Positions 30,878 through 40,636 of a stretch of 59,380 nucleotides of DNA are shown piece by piece. Origin of the DNA: Sporolituus thermophilus DSM 23256 (GTDB lineage Bacteria > Bacillota > Negativicutes > Sporomusales > Thermosinaceae); assembly GCF_900102435.1 (NCBI RefSeq), contig NZ_FNBU01000018.1:1-59380 (forward strand). Reading direction: 5' to 3'. The notes below the pieces were generated by a model. That model was not told where the DNA came from. It saw only the letters and a list, made by a program, of their open reading frames with translations, and searched no databases. Every line of letters begins with the position of its first letter. Position 1 is the stretch's first letter. The position numbers and the translations under genes were made by a program.

Positions 30878-32119
30878 GTGTTTCCGTGGCAGGACATTGT
30901 ACTTTTGATTGTGCGCGGGACGATCAGCGTTTTGTTTGAACCCATGTTTTGGCTGGTTTTAGCGATGGTAGGCTTCCAATACTGGCAGCTGCAGCGCACC
31001 CAACTGCGGCTGTTCGGCGTCTACGGCTACCCGCTGCGGCAGCAGATTGTGCTGGCGGCCGTGTACGGCGCCGTCGGCGGAGTGCTGGGCAGTTTTTTGC
31101 TTACCCTGGTCGGGGTGACGCTCAACCGGTTGGGGCTGAGTTATATTTGGCCGCTGGCCATTGCCCTGGCGATGATTAACATGCGGTTTTTGTGCTTCGC
31201 CTATGCCGGCGGCCTGGTGGCGCTGGCCAACGTTGTCTTCGGCTGGCCCCAGGTGAATGTGCCGCAGGTGCTGGCCTTGGTGGCCGTTTTGCATATTACC
31301 GAAAGCGTCCTTATTTTTATCAGCAGCCGCTACAGTGCCGTTCCCCTCATCATCCGCCGTGACGACGGGCAGCTGGTGGGGGCGTTCAACCTGCAGAATT
31401 TCTGGCCGCTGCCGCTGGTGCTGCTGGCCGCGGTCGCCATACCCGGCGGCGACCTGCCGGGGGGAGTTATTAAGATGCCGGACTGGTGGCCGCTCCTTCC
31501 CCTTGGCGTGGAGGCGCCGGAGGGGCACCGCTGGGTTTATGCCATGATGCCGGTGGTGGCGGCCCTCGGCTACGCCGACGTGGCCGTAGCCAATCCGCCG
31601 GCCAAGCGGCGCCGCCAGTCGGCTTTCCACCTTGCGCTCTACAGCGTCAGCTTGCTGGCGCTGGCCATTCTATCGGCCAAGTTCGCCTGGCTGCAACCGG
31701 TTGCCGCCATTGCCTCGCCGGCCGGCCACGAGCTGCTAATTCAGCTTGACAACCGCCGCGAACTGAGCGGCCGGCCGCGCTATGTGCCGCCCCAGTACGG
31801 CGTAATGGTGCTTGATACCGTCCCGGACACGCCGGCCCGCAAAATCGGTCTGCGCCCCGGCGATATTCTCCTGTCCCTGGCCGGGCTGCCGGTGAACAGC
31901 GGCTATGAGCTGGCCTATGCAATTAATGCTGCGCCCGCTGAATTTGAGCTGGAGTTTTACCGCGACGGCCGGACGGTGCGCCGCCTGACCCGCTTTGTCC
32001 CCGGCGAGCGTCGCCTGGGCGTCATCCTCGTTCCCGAAGGCTATGAACAACAGTATGTGGTTATGACTGGCGGCCGCTACGGCCTGTGGGAATGGCTGAA
32101 ACGCAAGCTGGGCCGGTGA
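30878..32119 (+). CDS. MinJ-like polytopic membrane protein with C-terminal PDZ domain
   Basis: This 413-residue protein has about seven or eight membrane helices (residues 5-260). A soluble C-terminal part has a PDZ core (RKIGLRPGDILLSLAGLPVNSGYELAYAI). The arrangement and position (after ctpB-like, before uvrB) equal minJ of B. subtilis, whose product bridges DivIVA and MinD at the septum. Equivalence is inferred from order and topology, not from close sequence similarity. GTG 30878 is preferred over TTG 30872 because GAGAGGGGG then sits at a normal distance. Confidence 0.7.
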   Translation: MFPWQDIVLLIVRGTISVLFEPMFWLVLAMVGFQYWQLQRTQLRLFGVYGYPLRQQIVLAAVYGAVGGVLGSFLLTLVGVTLNRLGLSYIWPLAIALAMINMRFLCFAYAGGLVALANVVFGWPQVNVPQVLALVAVLHITESVLIFISSRYSAVPLIIRRDDGQLVGAFNLQNFWPLPLVLLAAVAIPGGDLPGGVIKMPDWWPLLPLGVEAPEGHRWVYAMMPVVAALGYADVAVANPPAKRRRQSAFHLALYSVSLLALAILSAKFAWLQPVAAIASPAGHELLIQLDNRRELSGRPRYVPPQYGVMVLDTVPDTPARKIGLRPGDILLSLAGLPVNSGYELAYAINAAPAEFELEFYRDGRTVRRLTRFVPGERRLGVILVPEGYEQQYVVMTGGRYGLWEWLKRKLGR

Positions 32120-32141
32120 TATGTCGGCACCGGCGGATGCC

Positions 32142-32170
32142 TGTAAATTTTTTCGCGGCTATGCTATAAT
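32142..32170 (+). promoter_or_regulatory. Promoter of uvrB with extended -10
   Basis: TGTAAA (32142-32147) and TGCTATAAT (-10 at 32165-32170), spaced 17 bases. No obvious SOS (LexA) box of the Bacillus type (GAAC-N4-GTTC) was found. Confidence 0.55.
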
Positions 32171-32212
32171 AGTTTCTAGCGGATAATTATTATCAATTGT
32201 GGATGTGATAGC

Positions 32213-34306
32213 ATGGCAACTGTGCCGAAACTGCGGACAATTTATCAGGAAGGGGGCATCCCCTTTCAGGTCGTGGCGCCGTTCGCGCCGACCGGCGACC
32301 AGCCCCAGGCCATCGAAGCGCTGGCCGAGGGCATCCGCCGGGGCGAACGGGCCCAGGTCCTGCTGGGCGCGACCGGTACCGGCAAGACGTTCACGATTGC
32401 CAAAACCATCGAAAAAGTGCAGAAACCGACGCTGGTCATCGCCCACAACAAGACGCTGGCCGCCCAGCTGGCCAGCGAGTTCAAAGAGTTTTTTCCCCAT
32501 AACGCCGTCGAATATTTTGTCAGCTACTACGACTACTACCAGCCGGAGGCCTACATTCCCCAGACTGACACATACATTGAAAAAGACGCGTCGATCAACG
32601 ACGAGATCGATAAACTGCGCCACTCGGCGACCAGCGCCCTGTTTGAACGGCGCGACGTCATCATTGTCGCCAGCGTGTCGTGCATTTACGGCTTAGGCTC
32701 GCCGGACGAATACCGCGGCCTGGTGCTGTCGCTGCGGCAGGGCCAGGTCCGCGCCCGCGACGAAATCCTGCGCAAATTGGTCGAGATTCAGTACGAGCGC
32801 AACGACGTCAACTTTACCCGTGGCAAATTCCGCGTCCGCGGCGATGTCATCGAGATTTTTCCGGCCGCCTACGGCGAGCAGGCCGTGCGGGTCGAACTGT
32901 TCGGCGACGAAGTGGAGCGCATTCTGGAAATTGATACCCTGACGGGCGAGATTTTGGCCGAGCGCAAGCATATCGCCATCTATCCGGCGTCCCACTATGT
33001 CACCACCCGGGAGAACATGCTGCGGGCCATCGCCGACATTGAGCGGGAACTGGAGGAACGGCTGGCCGAGCTGCGCGCCGCCGGCAAGCTGCTCGAAGCC
33101 CAGCGGCTGGAGCAGCGTACCCGCTACGATATGGAAATGATGCTGGAGATGGGGTACTGCTCGGGCATCGAGAACTATTCGCGCCATATTACCGGCCGTA
33201 AACCGGGCGAGGCGCCCTATACGCTGCTCGACTATTTCCCCGACGATTTCCTGCTGGTGATTGACGAATCGCATGTGACGCTGCCGCAGGTGCGGGCCAT
33301 GTACAACGGCGACAAGTCGCGCAAGGACATGCTGGTCGAGCACGGTTTCCGCCTGCCGTCGGCCTATGACAACCGGCCGCTGACGTTTGACGAGTTCGTG
33401 CAGCGCATCAATCAGGTTATTTATGTGTCGGCCACGCCCGGCCCTTACGAACTAAAGACAAGTACGCGGGTGGTGCAGCAGATTATCCGGCCGACCGGCC
33501 TGGTCGACCCGGAAGTGGAGGTACGTCCGATCAAGGGGCAGATGGATGACCTGTTGGGCGAAATCAAGGCCCGCGCCGCCGCCAACGAACGGGTGCTGGT
33601 GACGACGCTGACCAAGAAGATGGCCGAGGACTTGACTGAGTTTTTGCGCGAGATGGGGGTGCGGGTGCGCTACCTCCATTCGGAAATCGCCACCATTGAG
33701 CGGGCCGAGATTATTCGCGACCTGCGGGCCGGCGCGTTTGACGTGCTGGTCGGCATCAATTTGCTGCGGGAAGGGCTCGACTTGCCCGAGGTGTCGCTGG
33801 TCGCCATCCTCGATGCGGACAAGGAGGGCTTTCTGCGCTCCGAGACCTCGCTGATCCAGACTATCGGCCGGGCGGCGCGCAACGTCCACGGCAAGGTCAT
33901 CATGTATGCCGATACCATTACCGATTCGATGCGGCGGGCCATTGACGAGACCAACCGCCGCCGCGCCATCCAACAGGCCTATAACGAGGCGCACGGCATC
34001 ACGCCCCAGACGGTGCGCAAACGGGTCAAGGAACTTATTGAAACGACGAAAGTAGCCGAAACACCGGTAGAATATAAAGCCGACCGCCTGGCCGGCATGA
34101 CCCGGACCGAGATGCTGGACCTCGCCGCCAACCTGGAGAAGGAGATGCGGCAGGCGGCGAAAAACCTCGAGTTCGAGCGGGCGGCCGAGTTGCGCGACAT
34201 GCTCATGGAACTCAGGCAGCGCCTGGCTGAGGGAGAAAGTAAAAAGGGGAAAGAGGAGAAAGGAAAAGGGAAAATGGGACAGCCGCGGAGGACGCGGAGG
34301 AAATAA
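32213..34306 (+). CDS. uvrB: Excinuclease ABC subunit B
   Basis: This 697-residue damage-verifying helicase-like subunit has Walker [10 protein letters not shown], the beta-hairpin [21 protein letters not shown], helicase motif VIDESHV, motif [11 protein letters not shown] and the C-terminal UVR motif ([23 protein letters not shown]). The last ~24 residues after RQRLAEGE are basic and low-complexity ([15 protein letters not shown]). They are encoded by R5 purine-rich repeat plus the start of R1, so this tail is probably acquired. ATG 32213 has only a weak ribosome site (GGATGTGAT). uvrA and uvrC follow. Confidence 0.95.
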   Translation: MATVPKLRTIYQEGGIPFQVVAPFAPTGDQPQAIEALAEGIRRGERAQVLLGATGTGKTFTIAKTIEKVQKPTLVIAHNKTLAAQLASEFKEFFPHNAVEYFVSYYDYYQPEAYIPQTDTYIEKDASINDEIDKLRHSATSALFERRDVIIVASVSCIYGLGSPDEYRGLVLSLRQGQVRARDEILRKLVEIQYERNDVNFTRGKFRVRGDVIEIFPAAYGEQAVRVELFGDEVERILEIDTLTGEILAERKHIAIYPASHYVTTRENMLRAIADIERELEERLAELRAAGKLLEAQRLEQRTRYDMEMMLEMGYCSGIENYSRHITGRKPGEAPYTLLDYFPDDFLLVIDESHVTLPQVRAMYNGDKSRKDMLVEHGFRLPSAYDNRPLTFDEFVQRINQVIYVSATPGPYELKTSTRVVQQIIRPTGLVDPEVEVRPIKGQMDDLLGEIKARAAANERVLVTTLTKKMAEDLTEFLREMGVRVRYLHSEIATIERAEIIRDLRAGAFDVLVGINLLREGLDLPEVSLVAILDADKEGFLRSETSLIQTIGRAARNVHGKVIMYADTITDSMRRAIDETNRRRAIQQAYNEAHGITPQTVRKRVKELIETTKVAETPVEYKADRLAGMTRTEMLDLAANLEKEMRQAAKNLEFERAAELRDMLMELRQRLAEGESKKGKEEKGKGKMGQPRRTRRK
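34236..34285 (+). repeat. R5 purine-rich repeat inside the uvrB 3' end
   Basis: GAAAGTAAAAAGGGGAAAGA with further GGAGAAAGG/GGAAAATGGG blocks, read in frame as the UvrB tail. Confidence 0.55.
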
Positions 34307-34535
34307 CCGCGAAAGCGGTTTAATCTACCCTGAAAAGCGTAAAACCGCAAGGGCGCAAAGAACGCAAAGGGCTACGCGCGCGACAGTTGTCGCGCGAGAT
34401 TAGTTCAAAAACTTACTTTTCATCGCTTGTGGTGCCAATTATTGGCATGATTATCTCCGTGGTTATAAAATCTTTTCATTATTTGTTATGATTTGTTATG
34501 CCGATTTATTGGCATGATTATCTTTGCGGTTTAAC
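34304..34535 (+). repeat. R1 repeat, long copy between uvrB and uvrA
   Basis: AACCGCGAAAGCGGTT, then AACCGCAAGGGCGCAAAGAA, GCGCGACAGTTGTCGCGC, TGCCAATTATTGGCA, CTCCGTGGTT, then a third block ending TTATTGGCATGATTATCTTT and GCGGTTTA, 15 bases before the uvrA ribosome site. Confidence 0.85.
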
Positions 34536-34551
34536 TTTTGCTGGAGGAGAA

Positions 34552-37383
34552 ATGAAAGACTGTATTATTGTCAAGGGAGCAAGACAGCACAACCTGAAAA
34601 ATATTGACCTGGAAATTCCGCGCGACAAGCTGGTGGTGATTACCGGTCTAAGCGGGTCGGGCAAGTCGTCGCTGGCGTTTGACACTATTTACGCCGAGGG
34701 CCAGCGGCGCTATGTCGAGTCGCTGTCGGCCTACGCCCGGCAGTTTCTCGGCCAGATGGACAAGCCGGACGTGGACTATATCGAGGGCTTGTCGCCGGCC
34801 ATTTCCATCGACCAAAAGACGACCAGCCGCAACCCCCGCTCGACGGTGGGCACGGTGACGGAAATCTACGACTACCTGCGCCTGCTCTTTGCCCGGGCGG
34901 GACGGGCGTTTTGCCCGAAATGCGGGAGGCCCATCAGCCAGCAGACGGTGGAACAGATGGTTGACCAGCTGCTGGCTTTGGGCGAAGGCACCAGGCTGAT
35001 CATCCTGTCCCCCTTGGTGCGGGGCAAAAAAGGCGAACACCAAAAGGTGTTTGAGGATATCCGCAAAAATGGCTTTGTCCGCGTCCGCGTCGACGGCCAG
35101 GTTATGGACGTGACCGACGACATCCGGCTGGAAAAAAATAAAAAGCATACTATCGAAGCCGTTGTCGACCGCATCGTTATCCGCGACGGCATTAGCCAGC
35201 GCCTGGCCGACTCGCTGGAGGTGGCGCTGAACTTGGGCGGCGGCCTGGTGACCGTCGACGTGGTCGGCGCTAAGGAGCTGGTTTTCAGCCAAAACTTCGC
35301 CTGTCCGGACTGCGGCATCAGCCTACCGGAGATCGCGCCGCGCATGTTCTCGTTCAACAGCCCTTACGGCGCCTGCCCCGACTGCACCGGCCTGGGCAAC
35401 AACATGGAAATCGACCCGGCCCTGGTCGTCCCCGACGGCAGCAAGGCCCTTATTGACGGGGCGATCGCCGCCCTCAGCAAAAACGTCAACTCCTATTTCA
35501 TGTGCCAGCTGGAGGCGGTCCTGGAGCACCATGGCTATTCTCTCTATGATACCTGGGACAGCCTGCCGGAGGAAATGAAACGCCTCATTCTGTGGGGCGG
35601 CGGCGAGACGCGCTATACCTTTACCTATGAAAATATGTACGGCGAGGAAAAGACCTATCACGCTGTGTTCGAGGGCGTCATTCCGCTGCTGAACCGCCGG
35701 TACCGCGAGGCCACGTCGGACAGCGTGCGGGAGGAGATCGAGGAATTTATGAGCGCCAAGCCCTGCCCGGCGTGCAAGGGGGCGCGCCTCAAGCCCGAGG
35801 CGCTGGCCGTCAAGGTGGGCGGCAAAAATATCTATGAAGTGACGCGGCTGACGGTGGCCGAATGTCAGGAATTTCTCCAGTCCCTCGACCTGACCGAGCG
35901 TGAGCGCACCATCGCCCGCCAAATCCTGAAGGAAATCAATGCCCGGCTGGGTTTTCTCCTTAATGTCGGGCTGGACTATCTGACCCTTGACCGGGCGGCG
36001 GGGACGCTTTCCGGTGGCGAGGCCCAGCGCATCCGGCTGGCGACCCAGATCGGCTCCGGCCTGGTCGGGGTGCTGTATATTCTCGACGAACCCAGTATCG
36101 GCCTGCACCAGCGCGACAACAACCGCCTGCTGGCCACGCTCAAGCGGCTGCGCGACATGGGCAATACGCTCTTGGTGGTTGAGCATGACGAGGATACCAT
36201 GTACGCCGCCGACCACATCATCGACATCGGCCCGGGGGCGGGCGCCGGCGGCGGCAAGGTCGTGGCCCAGGGACCGGTGGAGGTTATTAAGGCTTGCGAA
36301 GAATCAATTACCGGCGCGTACTTAAGCGGCCGCAAGTTCATTCCCGTGCCGGCCCGGCGGCGCCAGCCCAACGGCAAATGGATCGAGGTCGTGGGCGCGC
36401 GGGAAAACAACCTGAAAAACCTCACGGTCCGCTTTCCTTTAGGCTTGTTCACGGTCGTGACCGGCGTTTCCGGTTCCGGCAAGAGCACGCTGGTCAACGA
36501 AATTTTGTACAAGGGGCTGGCCAGCCGGCTAAACGGCAGCCGCCTGCGGCCGGGTGAGCACGACGACATCCGCGGCCTTGAATTTATCGATAAAATTATC
36601 GATATCGACCAGTCGCCGATCGGCCGCACGCCCCGGTCCAACCCGGCGACCTATACCAGCCTGTTTGACGCCATCCGCGAGGTGTTCAGCCAGACGCCGG
36701 AAGCCAAGATGCGCGGCTACAAGCCAGGGCGGTTCAGTTTCAACGTCAAGGGCGGCCGCTGTGAGGCCTGCCGCGGCGACGGCATTATCAAGATCGAGAT
36801 GCACTTTTTGCCTGACGTGTATGTGCCCTGCGAGGTGTGCAAGGGGGCGCGCTATAACCGGGAGACGCTGGAAGTGAAGTATAAAGGGAAAAATATCGCC
36901 CAGGTCCTCGACATGGTGGTGGACGAGGCGGTGGAATTTTTCCAGAACATCCCCAAAATTCACCGCAAGCTGCAGATTTTGCAGGACGTCGGTCTTGGGT
37001 ACATTAAACTGGGCCAGCCGGCGACCACCCTGTCCGGCGGCGAGGCCCAGCGGGTCAAACTGGCGACCGAGCTGGCCCGCCGCAGCAACGGTAAGACGTT
37101 GTATATCCTGGATGAGCCGACGACCGGCCTGCACACCGCCGACATTCACCGCCTGCTCGACGTGCTGCAGCGGCTGGTGGACGCCGGTGACACCGTTGTC
37201 GTGATTGAACATAACCTCGATGTCATTAAAACGGCCGACTATATTATCGACCTCGGCCCCGAAGGCGGCGTCCGCGGCGGCGCCATTGTCGCCCAGGGCA
37301 CCCCGGAGGAAGTGGCCGAAGTGCCGGCGTCTTATACGGGGCAGTTTTTGCGGCCGGTGCTGGCCAAGGGGATCAGAGTTTAG
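34552..37383 (+). CDS. uvrA: Excinuclease ABC subunit A
   Basis: This 943-residue dimeric ATPase recognises DNA damage. Two ABC modules are seen: Walker [15 protein letters not shown] and [14 protein letters not shown]; signatures [13 protein letters not shown] and [13 protein letters not shown]. Zinc-finger cysteine pairs are present (CPKCG near 120, CPDCG and CPDCTG near 245-280, CPACKG, CEACRG/CEVCKG). The ATG at 34552 has GGAGGAG directly upstream; the longer frame would start in an R1 repeat and is rejected. uvrC follows after 14 bases. Confidence 0.97.
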   Translation: MKDCIIVKGARQHNLKNIDLEIPRDKLVVITGLSGSGKSSLAFDTIYAEGQRRYVESLSAYARQFLGQMDKPDVDYIEGLSPAISIDQKTTSRNPRSTVGTVTEIYDYLRLLFARAGRAFCPKCGRPISQQTVEQMVDQLLALGEGTRLIILSPLVRGKKGEHQKVFEDIRKNGFVRVRVDGQVMDVTDDIRLEKNKKHTIEAVVDRIVIRDGISQRLADSLEVALNLGGGLVTVDVVGAKELVFSQNFACPDCGISLPEIAPRMFSFNSPYGACPDCTGLGNNMEIDPALVVPDGSKALIDGAIAALSKNVNSYFMCQLEAVLEHHGYSLYDTWDSLPEEMKRLILWGGGETRYTFTYENMYGEEKTYHAVFEGVIPLLNRRYREATSDSVREEIEEFMSAKPCPACKGARLKPEALAVKVGGKNIYEVTRLTVAECQEFLQSLDLTERERTIARQILKEINARLGFLLNVGLDYLTLDRAAGTLSGGEAQRIRLATQIGSGLVGVLYILDEPSIGLHQRDNNRLLATLKRLRDMGNTLLVVEHDEDTMYAADHIIDIGPGAGAGGGKVVAQGPVEVIKACEESITGAYLSGRKFIPVPARRRQPNGKWIEVVGARENNLKNLTVRFPLGLFTVVTGVSGSGKSTLVNEILYKGLASRLNGSRLRPGEHDDIRGLEFIDKIIDIDQSPIGRTPRSNPATYTSLFDAIREVFSQTPEAKMRGYKPGRFSFNVKGGRCEACRGDGIIKIEMHFLPDVYVPCEVCKGARYNRETLEVKYKGKNIAQVLDMVVDEAVEFFQNIPKIHRKLQILQDVGLGYIKLGQPATTLSGGEAQRVKLATELARRSNGKTLYILDEPTTGLHTADIHRLLDVLQRLVDAGDTVVVIEHNLDVIKTADYIIDLGPEGGVRGGAIVAQGTPEEVAEVPASYTGQFLRPVLAKGIRV

Positions 37384-37397
37384 AGGGAATGATTGAT

Positions 37398-39233
37398 ATG
37401 ACGGAATCTCATCAGCCATGTGACGGAGCATCCGAGCTGGAGCAGAAACTGGCCCACCTGCCTGACAAGCCGGGCGTTTACCTCATGAAGGACGCGAGTG
37501 GCCGCATTATTTACGTCGGCAAGGCGGTCAACCTGAAAAACCGGGTTCGCTCGTACTTTCAGGCCAGCCGCAACCACTCGCCGAAGGTGCGGGCGATGGT
37601 GGCCCGCATCGCCGACCTTGAATATATCATAACCGCTTCGGAGATCGAGGCCCTTATTCTCGAGTGCAACCTGATCAAAAAACACCGTCCCAAGTACAAC
37701 ATCAGCCTGAAAGACGACAAGAGCTATCCCTATATCAAAGTGACCGTCAACGAAGCCTATCCGCGGGTGTACGCCACCCGCAAGGTGCAGAAGGACGGGG
37801 CTAGCTATTTTGGTCCCTATACCAGTGCGGGCGCGGTTCACGAGACGCTGGCTCTGCTGCGCAAACTGTTTCCGCTGCGCACCTGCCGCCGCCTGGATGC
37901 CCGCCGGCCCTGCCTGCAGTTTCATATCAAGCGCTGCCTGGCGCCCTGCAGCGGCCGGGTGGATGAAGACCAGTACCAGGCGATGATTAAAGCCGTGTGC
38001 CTGTTTCTCGAAGGGCGCAGCGATGATGTGGTCAAGGAGCTCAAGCGCCGGATGGAGGAAGCGGCGGAAAACCTGGAATTTGAACAGGCGGCCCAGCTGC
38101 GCGACCAGCTGGCGGCGGTGGAAAAGGTGCGGGAAAAACAGAACATCGTTACCGGTAGCGGCGACCAGGACGTCATCGGCCTGGCCCGGTCGGCGGCGGG
38201 CGCCTGCGTGCAGGTCTTTTTCATCCGCAGCGGCAAGATGGTCGGCCGCGACCACTTCCTGCTCACTGGCAGCGAAGAGGAAGACGACGCCGCGGTGCTA
38301 ACGGCGTTTATGAAGCAGTATTATAGCCAGGCCACCTTTATTCCCCGGGAAATTTTGCTGCCGCTGGCGCTGGACGAGCAGGATTTGCTGGCTGACTGGT
38401 TAACTAGTATAAAAGGGAGCCGCGTGGACGTGGTGACCCCGCAGCGGGGTACCAAGAAAGACTTGGTGACGATGGCCGCCGGCAATGCCGCCGCCGTGCT
38501 GGAGGAGCAGGCGGCCAAAATCCAGGCCGACGCCGACGCCACCGCCGGCGCCGTGCTGGAATTGGGCGAGCACCTCGACCTGGAGTCGCCGCCGGAGCGC
38601 ATCGAATGTTTCGACATTTCCCACATCCAGGGGGCGGAAACGGTCGCTTCCATGGTGGTGTTCGAGGGGGGCCGCCCGAAAAAGGACGAATATCGCCGCT
38701 ACAAATTGCGGACAGTGGAAGGCAAGCCCGATGATTTTAAGTCCATGCAGGAAGTGGTGGGGCGGCGGTACCGCGACGCCGACCAGGGGCCGTTGCCTGA
38801 CCTGATCATTATCGACGGCGGCAAGGGTCAGCTCAACGCCGCCCTGGAGGTCATCCGCAGCCTGGGGCTGCATGACATCCCGGTCGTGGGTCTGGCCAAG
38901 GAATTCGAGCATATTTTCCGCGAGGGCGAGAGCGACCCGGTCATCCTGCCGCGCCATTCCCAGGCTTTATATTTGGTGCAGCGCATCCGCGACGAGGCGC
39001 ACCGCTTCGCCATTACCTATCACCGGAAACTAAGGGCGAAACGCAATATGGTGTCGGTGCTGGACCATATTCCCGGCATTGGCGCCAAGCGGCGCAAAGC
39101 CCTTTGGGACCACTTCGGCAGCCTGGCCAAGATCAAGGCCGCCGCAGTGGATGAGCTGGCCGCCGTACCGGGCATGACCCGTCCGGCCGCCGAGGCCGTC
39201 TATCATTTCTTTCGCAGAAAACCCGGGGAGTAA
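37398..39233 (+). CDS. uvrC: Excinuclease ABC subunit C
   Basis: This 611-residue dual-incision nuclease has an N-terminal GIY-YIG domain (PGVYLMKDASGRIIYVGKAVNL), a UVR motif (RRMEEAAENLEFEQAAQLRDQL, about 200-225), the RNase H-like C-nuclease (FDISHIQGAETVASMVVFEGG; IIDGGKGQLNAAL) and C-terminal helix-hairpin-helix (VLDHIPGIGAKRRKALWDHF). ATG 37398 is favoured by spacing from GAGGGA; the ATG at 37389 is nearly on top of it. Having uvrB, uvrA and uvrC in a row gives the full incision complex in one locus. Confidence 0.96.
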   Translation: MTESHQPCDGASELEQKLAHLPDKPGVYLMKDASGRIIYVGKAVNLKNRVRSYFQASRNHSPKVRAMVARIADLEYIITASEIEALILECNLIKKHRPKYNISLKDDKSYPYIKVTVNEAYPRVYATRKVQKDGASYFGPYTSAGAVHETLALLRKLFPLRTCRRLDARRPCLQFHIKRCLAPCSGRVDEDQYQAMIKAVCLFLEGRSDDVVKELKRRMEEAAENLEFEQAAQLRDQLAAVEKVREKQNIVTGSGDQDVIGLARSAAGACVQVFFIRSGKMVGRDHFLLTGSEEEDDAAVLTAFMKQYYSQATFIPREILLPLALDEQDLLADWLTSIKGSRVDVVTPQRGTKKDLVTMAAGNAAAVLEEQAAKIQADADATAGAVLELGEHLDLESPPERIECFDISHIQGAETVASMVVFEGGRPKKDEYRRYKLRTVEGKPDDFKSMQEVVGRRYRDADQGPLPDLIIIDGGKGQLNAALEVIRSLGLHDIPVVGLAKEFEHIFREGESDPVILPRHSQALYLVQRIRDEAHRFAITYHRKLRAKRNMVSVLDHIPGIGAKRRKALWDHFGSLAKIKAAAVDELAAVPGMTRPAAEAVYHFFRRKPGE

Positions 39234-39814
39234 TGCCAATGAAACTGACCGGTATTGTGTTGGCCGGCGGCCTCAGTACCCGTATGGGCCGGGACAAGGC
39301 CACCCTGCCGTTTAGCGGCAGTGACCTTTTGCATACCGTGCTGGCCCGGCTGGCGCCGGTGTGCGACTATTTGCTGGTGGTCAGCAATGTGCCGCGGGAA
39401 ATCCGTATGCCGGACGTGACCGTCGTGCCGGACAAGTACCCGCAGTGCGGGCCGCTGGCCGGGATGCACGCCGGCCTGAAGGCGTCGGTCACCGCTTATA
39501 ACTTTCTTGTCGCCTGCGACATGCCCTTTCTCTCAAGCCAGGCCGTGGCGTATATGGCCGGAGCGGCGCAAGGGTTTGACGCGGCCGTGCCGTTTATCGA
39601 CGGCTATTATCATCCGCTCCATGCCATCTACCACCAAAATTGCCTAAAGCATATCGAGCTGATGCTGCAGGCCGGCAATTACCGGGTGCTCGACTTTTAC
39701 CCGCTCGTTGCGCTGCGCCGGATTGGCGCCGCCGAACTGCGCCGGTTTGACCCGGAGCTGAAAACGCTTGACAACATCAATACCCCGGAAGACCTCGCAA
39801 AATTAAGGCAATAA
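39233..39814 (+). CDS. mobA: Molybdenum cofactor guanylyltransferase
   Basis: This 193-residue enzyme transfers GMP from GTP to molybdopterin, giving the bis-MGD-type cofactor of many anaerobic oxidoreductases. The nucleotide motif LAGGLSTRMGRDKA is near residue 11; DKYPQCGPLAGMHAGL and FLVACDMPFL follow, as in MobA. The ATG overlaps the uvrC stop (TAATG), so translation may be coupled, although the functions are unrelated. A second ATG at 39239 is possible. No other molybdenum genes are in the window. Confidence 0.9.
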   Translation: MPMKLTGIVLAGGLSTRMGRDKATLPFSGSDLLHTVLARLAPVCDYLLVVSNVPREIRMPDVTVVPDKYPQCGPLAGMHAGLKASVTAYNFLVACDMPFLSSQAVAYMAGAAQGFDAAVPFIDGYYHPLHAIYHQNCLKHIELMLQAGNYRVLDFYPLVALRRIGAAELRRFDPELKTLDNINTPEDLAKLRQ

Positions 39815-40021
39815 AACCGCTAAGGACACAAAGAACGCAAAGGGCAACGTGCGCGACAGTTGTCGCGCTTGAATTTATATAATGGAACCACAGAGGACAC
39901 GGAGGGGATATTTTTTAACTTTAGCACGATGAATATCGCGCCTCTGCGTTCTCCGCGGTTGAATAACGGTTTTCATGCTTTGTGGTGCCAATTTATTGGC
40001 ATGATTATCTCCGCGGTTTCT
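39814..40021 (+). repeat. R1 repeat, diverged long copy
   Basis: AACCGCTAAGGACACAAAG, GCGCGACAGTTGTCGCGC, an inner ACCACAGAGGACACGGAGG block, and GTGGTGCCAATTTATTGGCA closing with CTCCGCGGTTT. Confidence 0.8.
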
Positions 40022-40119
40022 GCTTTCCGATTGCCATTTTCTAGGACCAATTAATGGTATAAATTACCATGAATGACGGTTGTAATCCGGGTCATAATAT
40101 GACTGCAAGGGTTCGTAAT

Positions 40120-40482
40120 GGTCGAGCCAAGACCGGTGTCGGATCTCGATACGGGGTTCGGCATTGGTCGGCCAAAGATTGGTGTCGGGTCGCAAGGCTC
40201 GGCATCAGTCGGCGGGCAGATCGCCATATGTCTTGTAAGGCTGTGCGGCAGCCCAACTGTTGTCGTATGGTCAAAAGGGATGTGTGGCGGTCGAGCTAAG
40301 ACTGCCAGGGGTTCCGGAGGGTCTATCCGGAAGATCGCTACGATGGGTCTATTGCAGTCGGGAGATTGCAGTAGGTTCGGCAGGTATCCCTGGTAGTCGA
40401 GCAAAGGTCAGTGTCGGTTGTGTAATGCTTGTGCGTAGTCGAAAGATTGCGTATAGGTATGTAATGATCGGCATTGGCTGTA
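40120..40482 (+). repeat. Degenerate tandem repeat, period 41-46 bases
   Basis: Units beginning RGTCGRSCNAAG start at 40120, 40166, 40207 (weak), 40289, 40395 and 40437. Several end in TCGGCATT/C, and the second halves share GGTGTCGG (or AGTGTCGG). The middle part (40210-40390) is irregular. No other copy is seen in the window. Confidence 0.55.
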
Positions 40483-40522
40483 GCGTAGATCATTACGGGC
40501 TCTTGCCCATTTTTGGCAAGGA

Positions 40523-40547
40523 GGACGGTCGGGCGACCGTCCTTTTG
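40523..40547 (+). terminator. Perfect intrinsic terminator
   Basis: GGACGGTC (40523-40530), loop GGGC, GACCGTCC (40535-40542), then TTTT. There is no protein gene upstream within 700 bases on this strand, so it must end a non-coding transcript or read-through from mobA. Confidence 0.85.
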
Positions 40548-40636
40548 GTTGTGTTGGCAAAAGGTTCAGGTTAGTAGTAAAATAATAGTGGATACAATAA
40601 AACAATACTGCACCGTTAAAGGAGGAGGTAACGTAC

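Larger units (their letters stand above)
40065..40548 (+). ncRNA. Candidate unannotated ~480-nt transcript with tandem-repeat body
   Basis: An extended -10 (TGGTATAAA, 40056-40063) lies at the left edge. A long non-coding body with GTCG-rich repeated units follows, and at the right a CTTGCC/GGCAAG hairpin and a perfect terminator (40523-40547). Reading frames on both strands here have atypical composition, no ribosome sites and no recognisable domains. The promoter-body-terminator layout suggests a stand-alone RNA; this is inference. Confidence 0.35.

Noticed and set aside
32120-32212. SOS (LexA) box before uvrB
   Set aside because: No GAAC-N4-GTTC-type dyad is present; only a sigma-A-like promoter.
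34498-34551. Upstream extension of uvrA
   Set aside because: The added 18 residues are encoded by the R1 repeat; the family start with GGAGGAG lies at 34552.
40051-40404. 117-codon open frame on the minus strand, plus several plus-strand frames, in the tandem-repeat region
   Set aside because: No ribosome sites, unusual composition compared with all neighbours, overlapping frames open on both strands because of the repeated GC-rich units; no domain recognisable.
40120-40482. CRISPR array
   Set aside because: Units are degenerate, 41-46 bp apart without constant repeats or unique spacers, and no cas genes are present.
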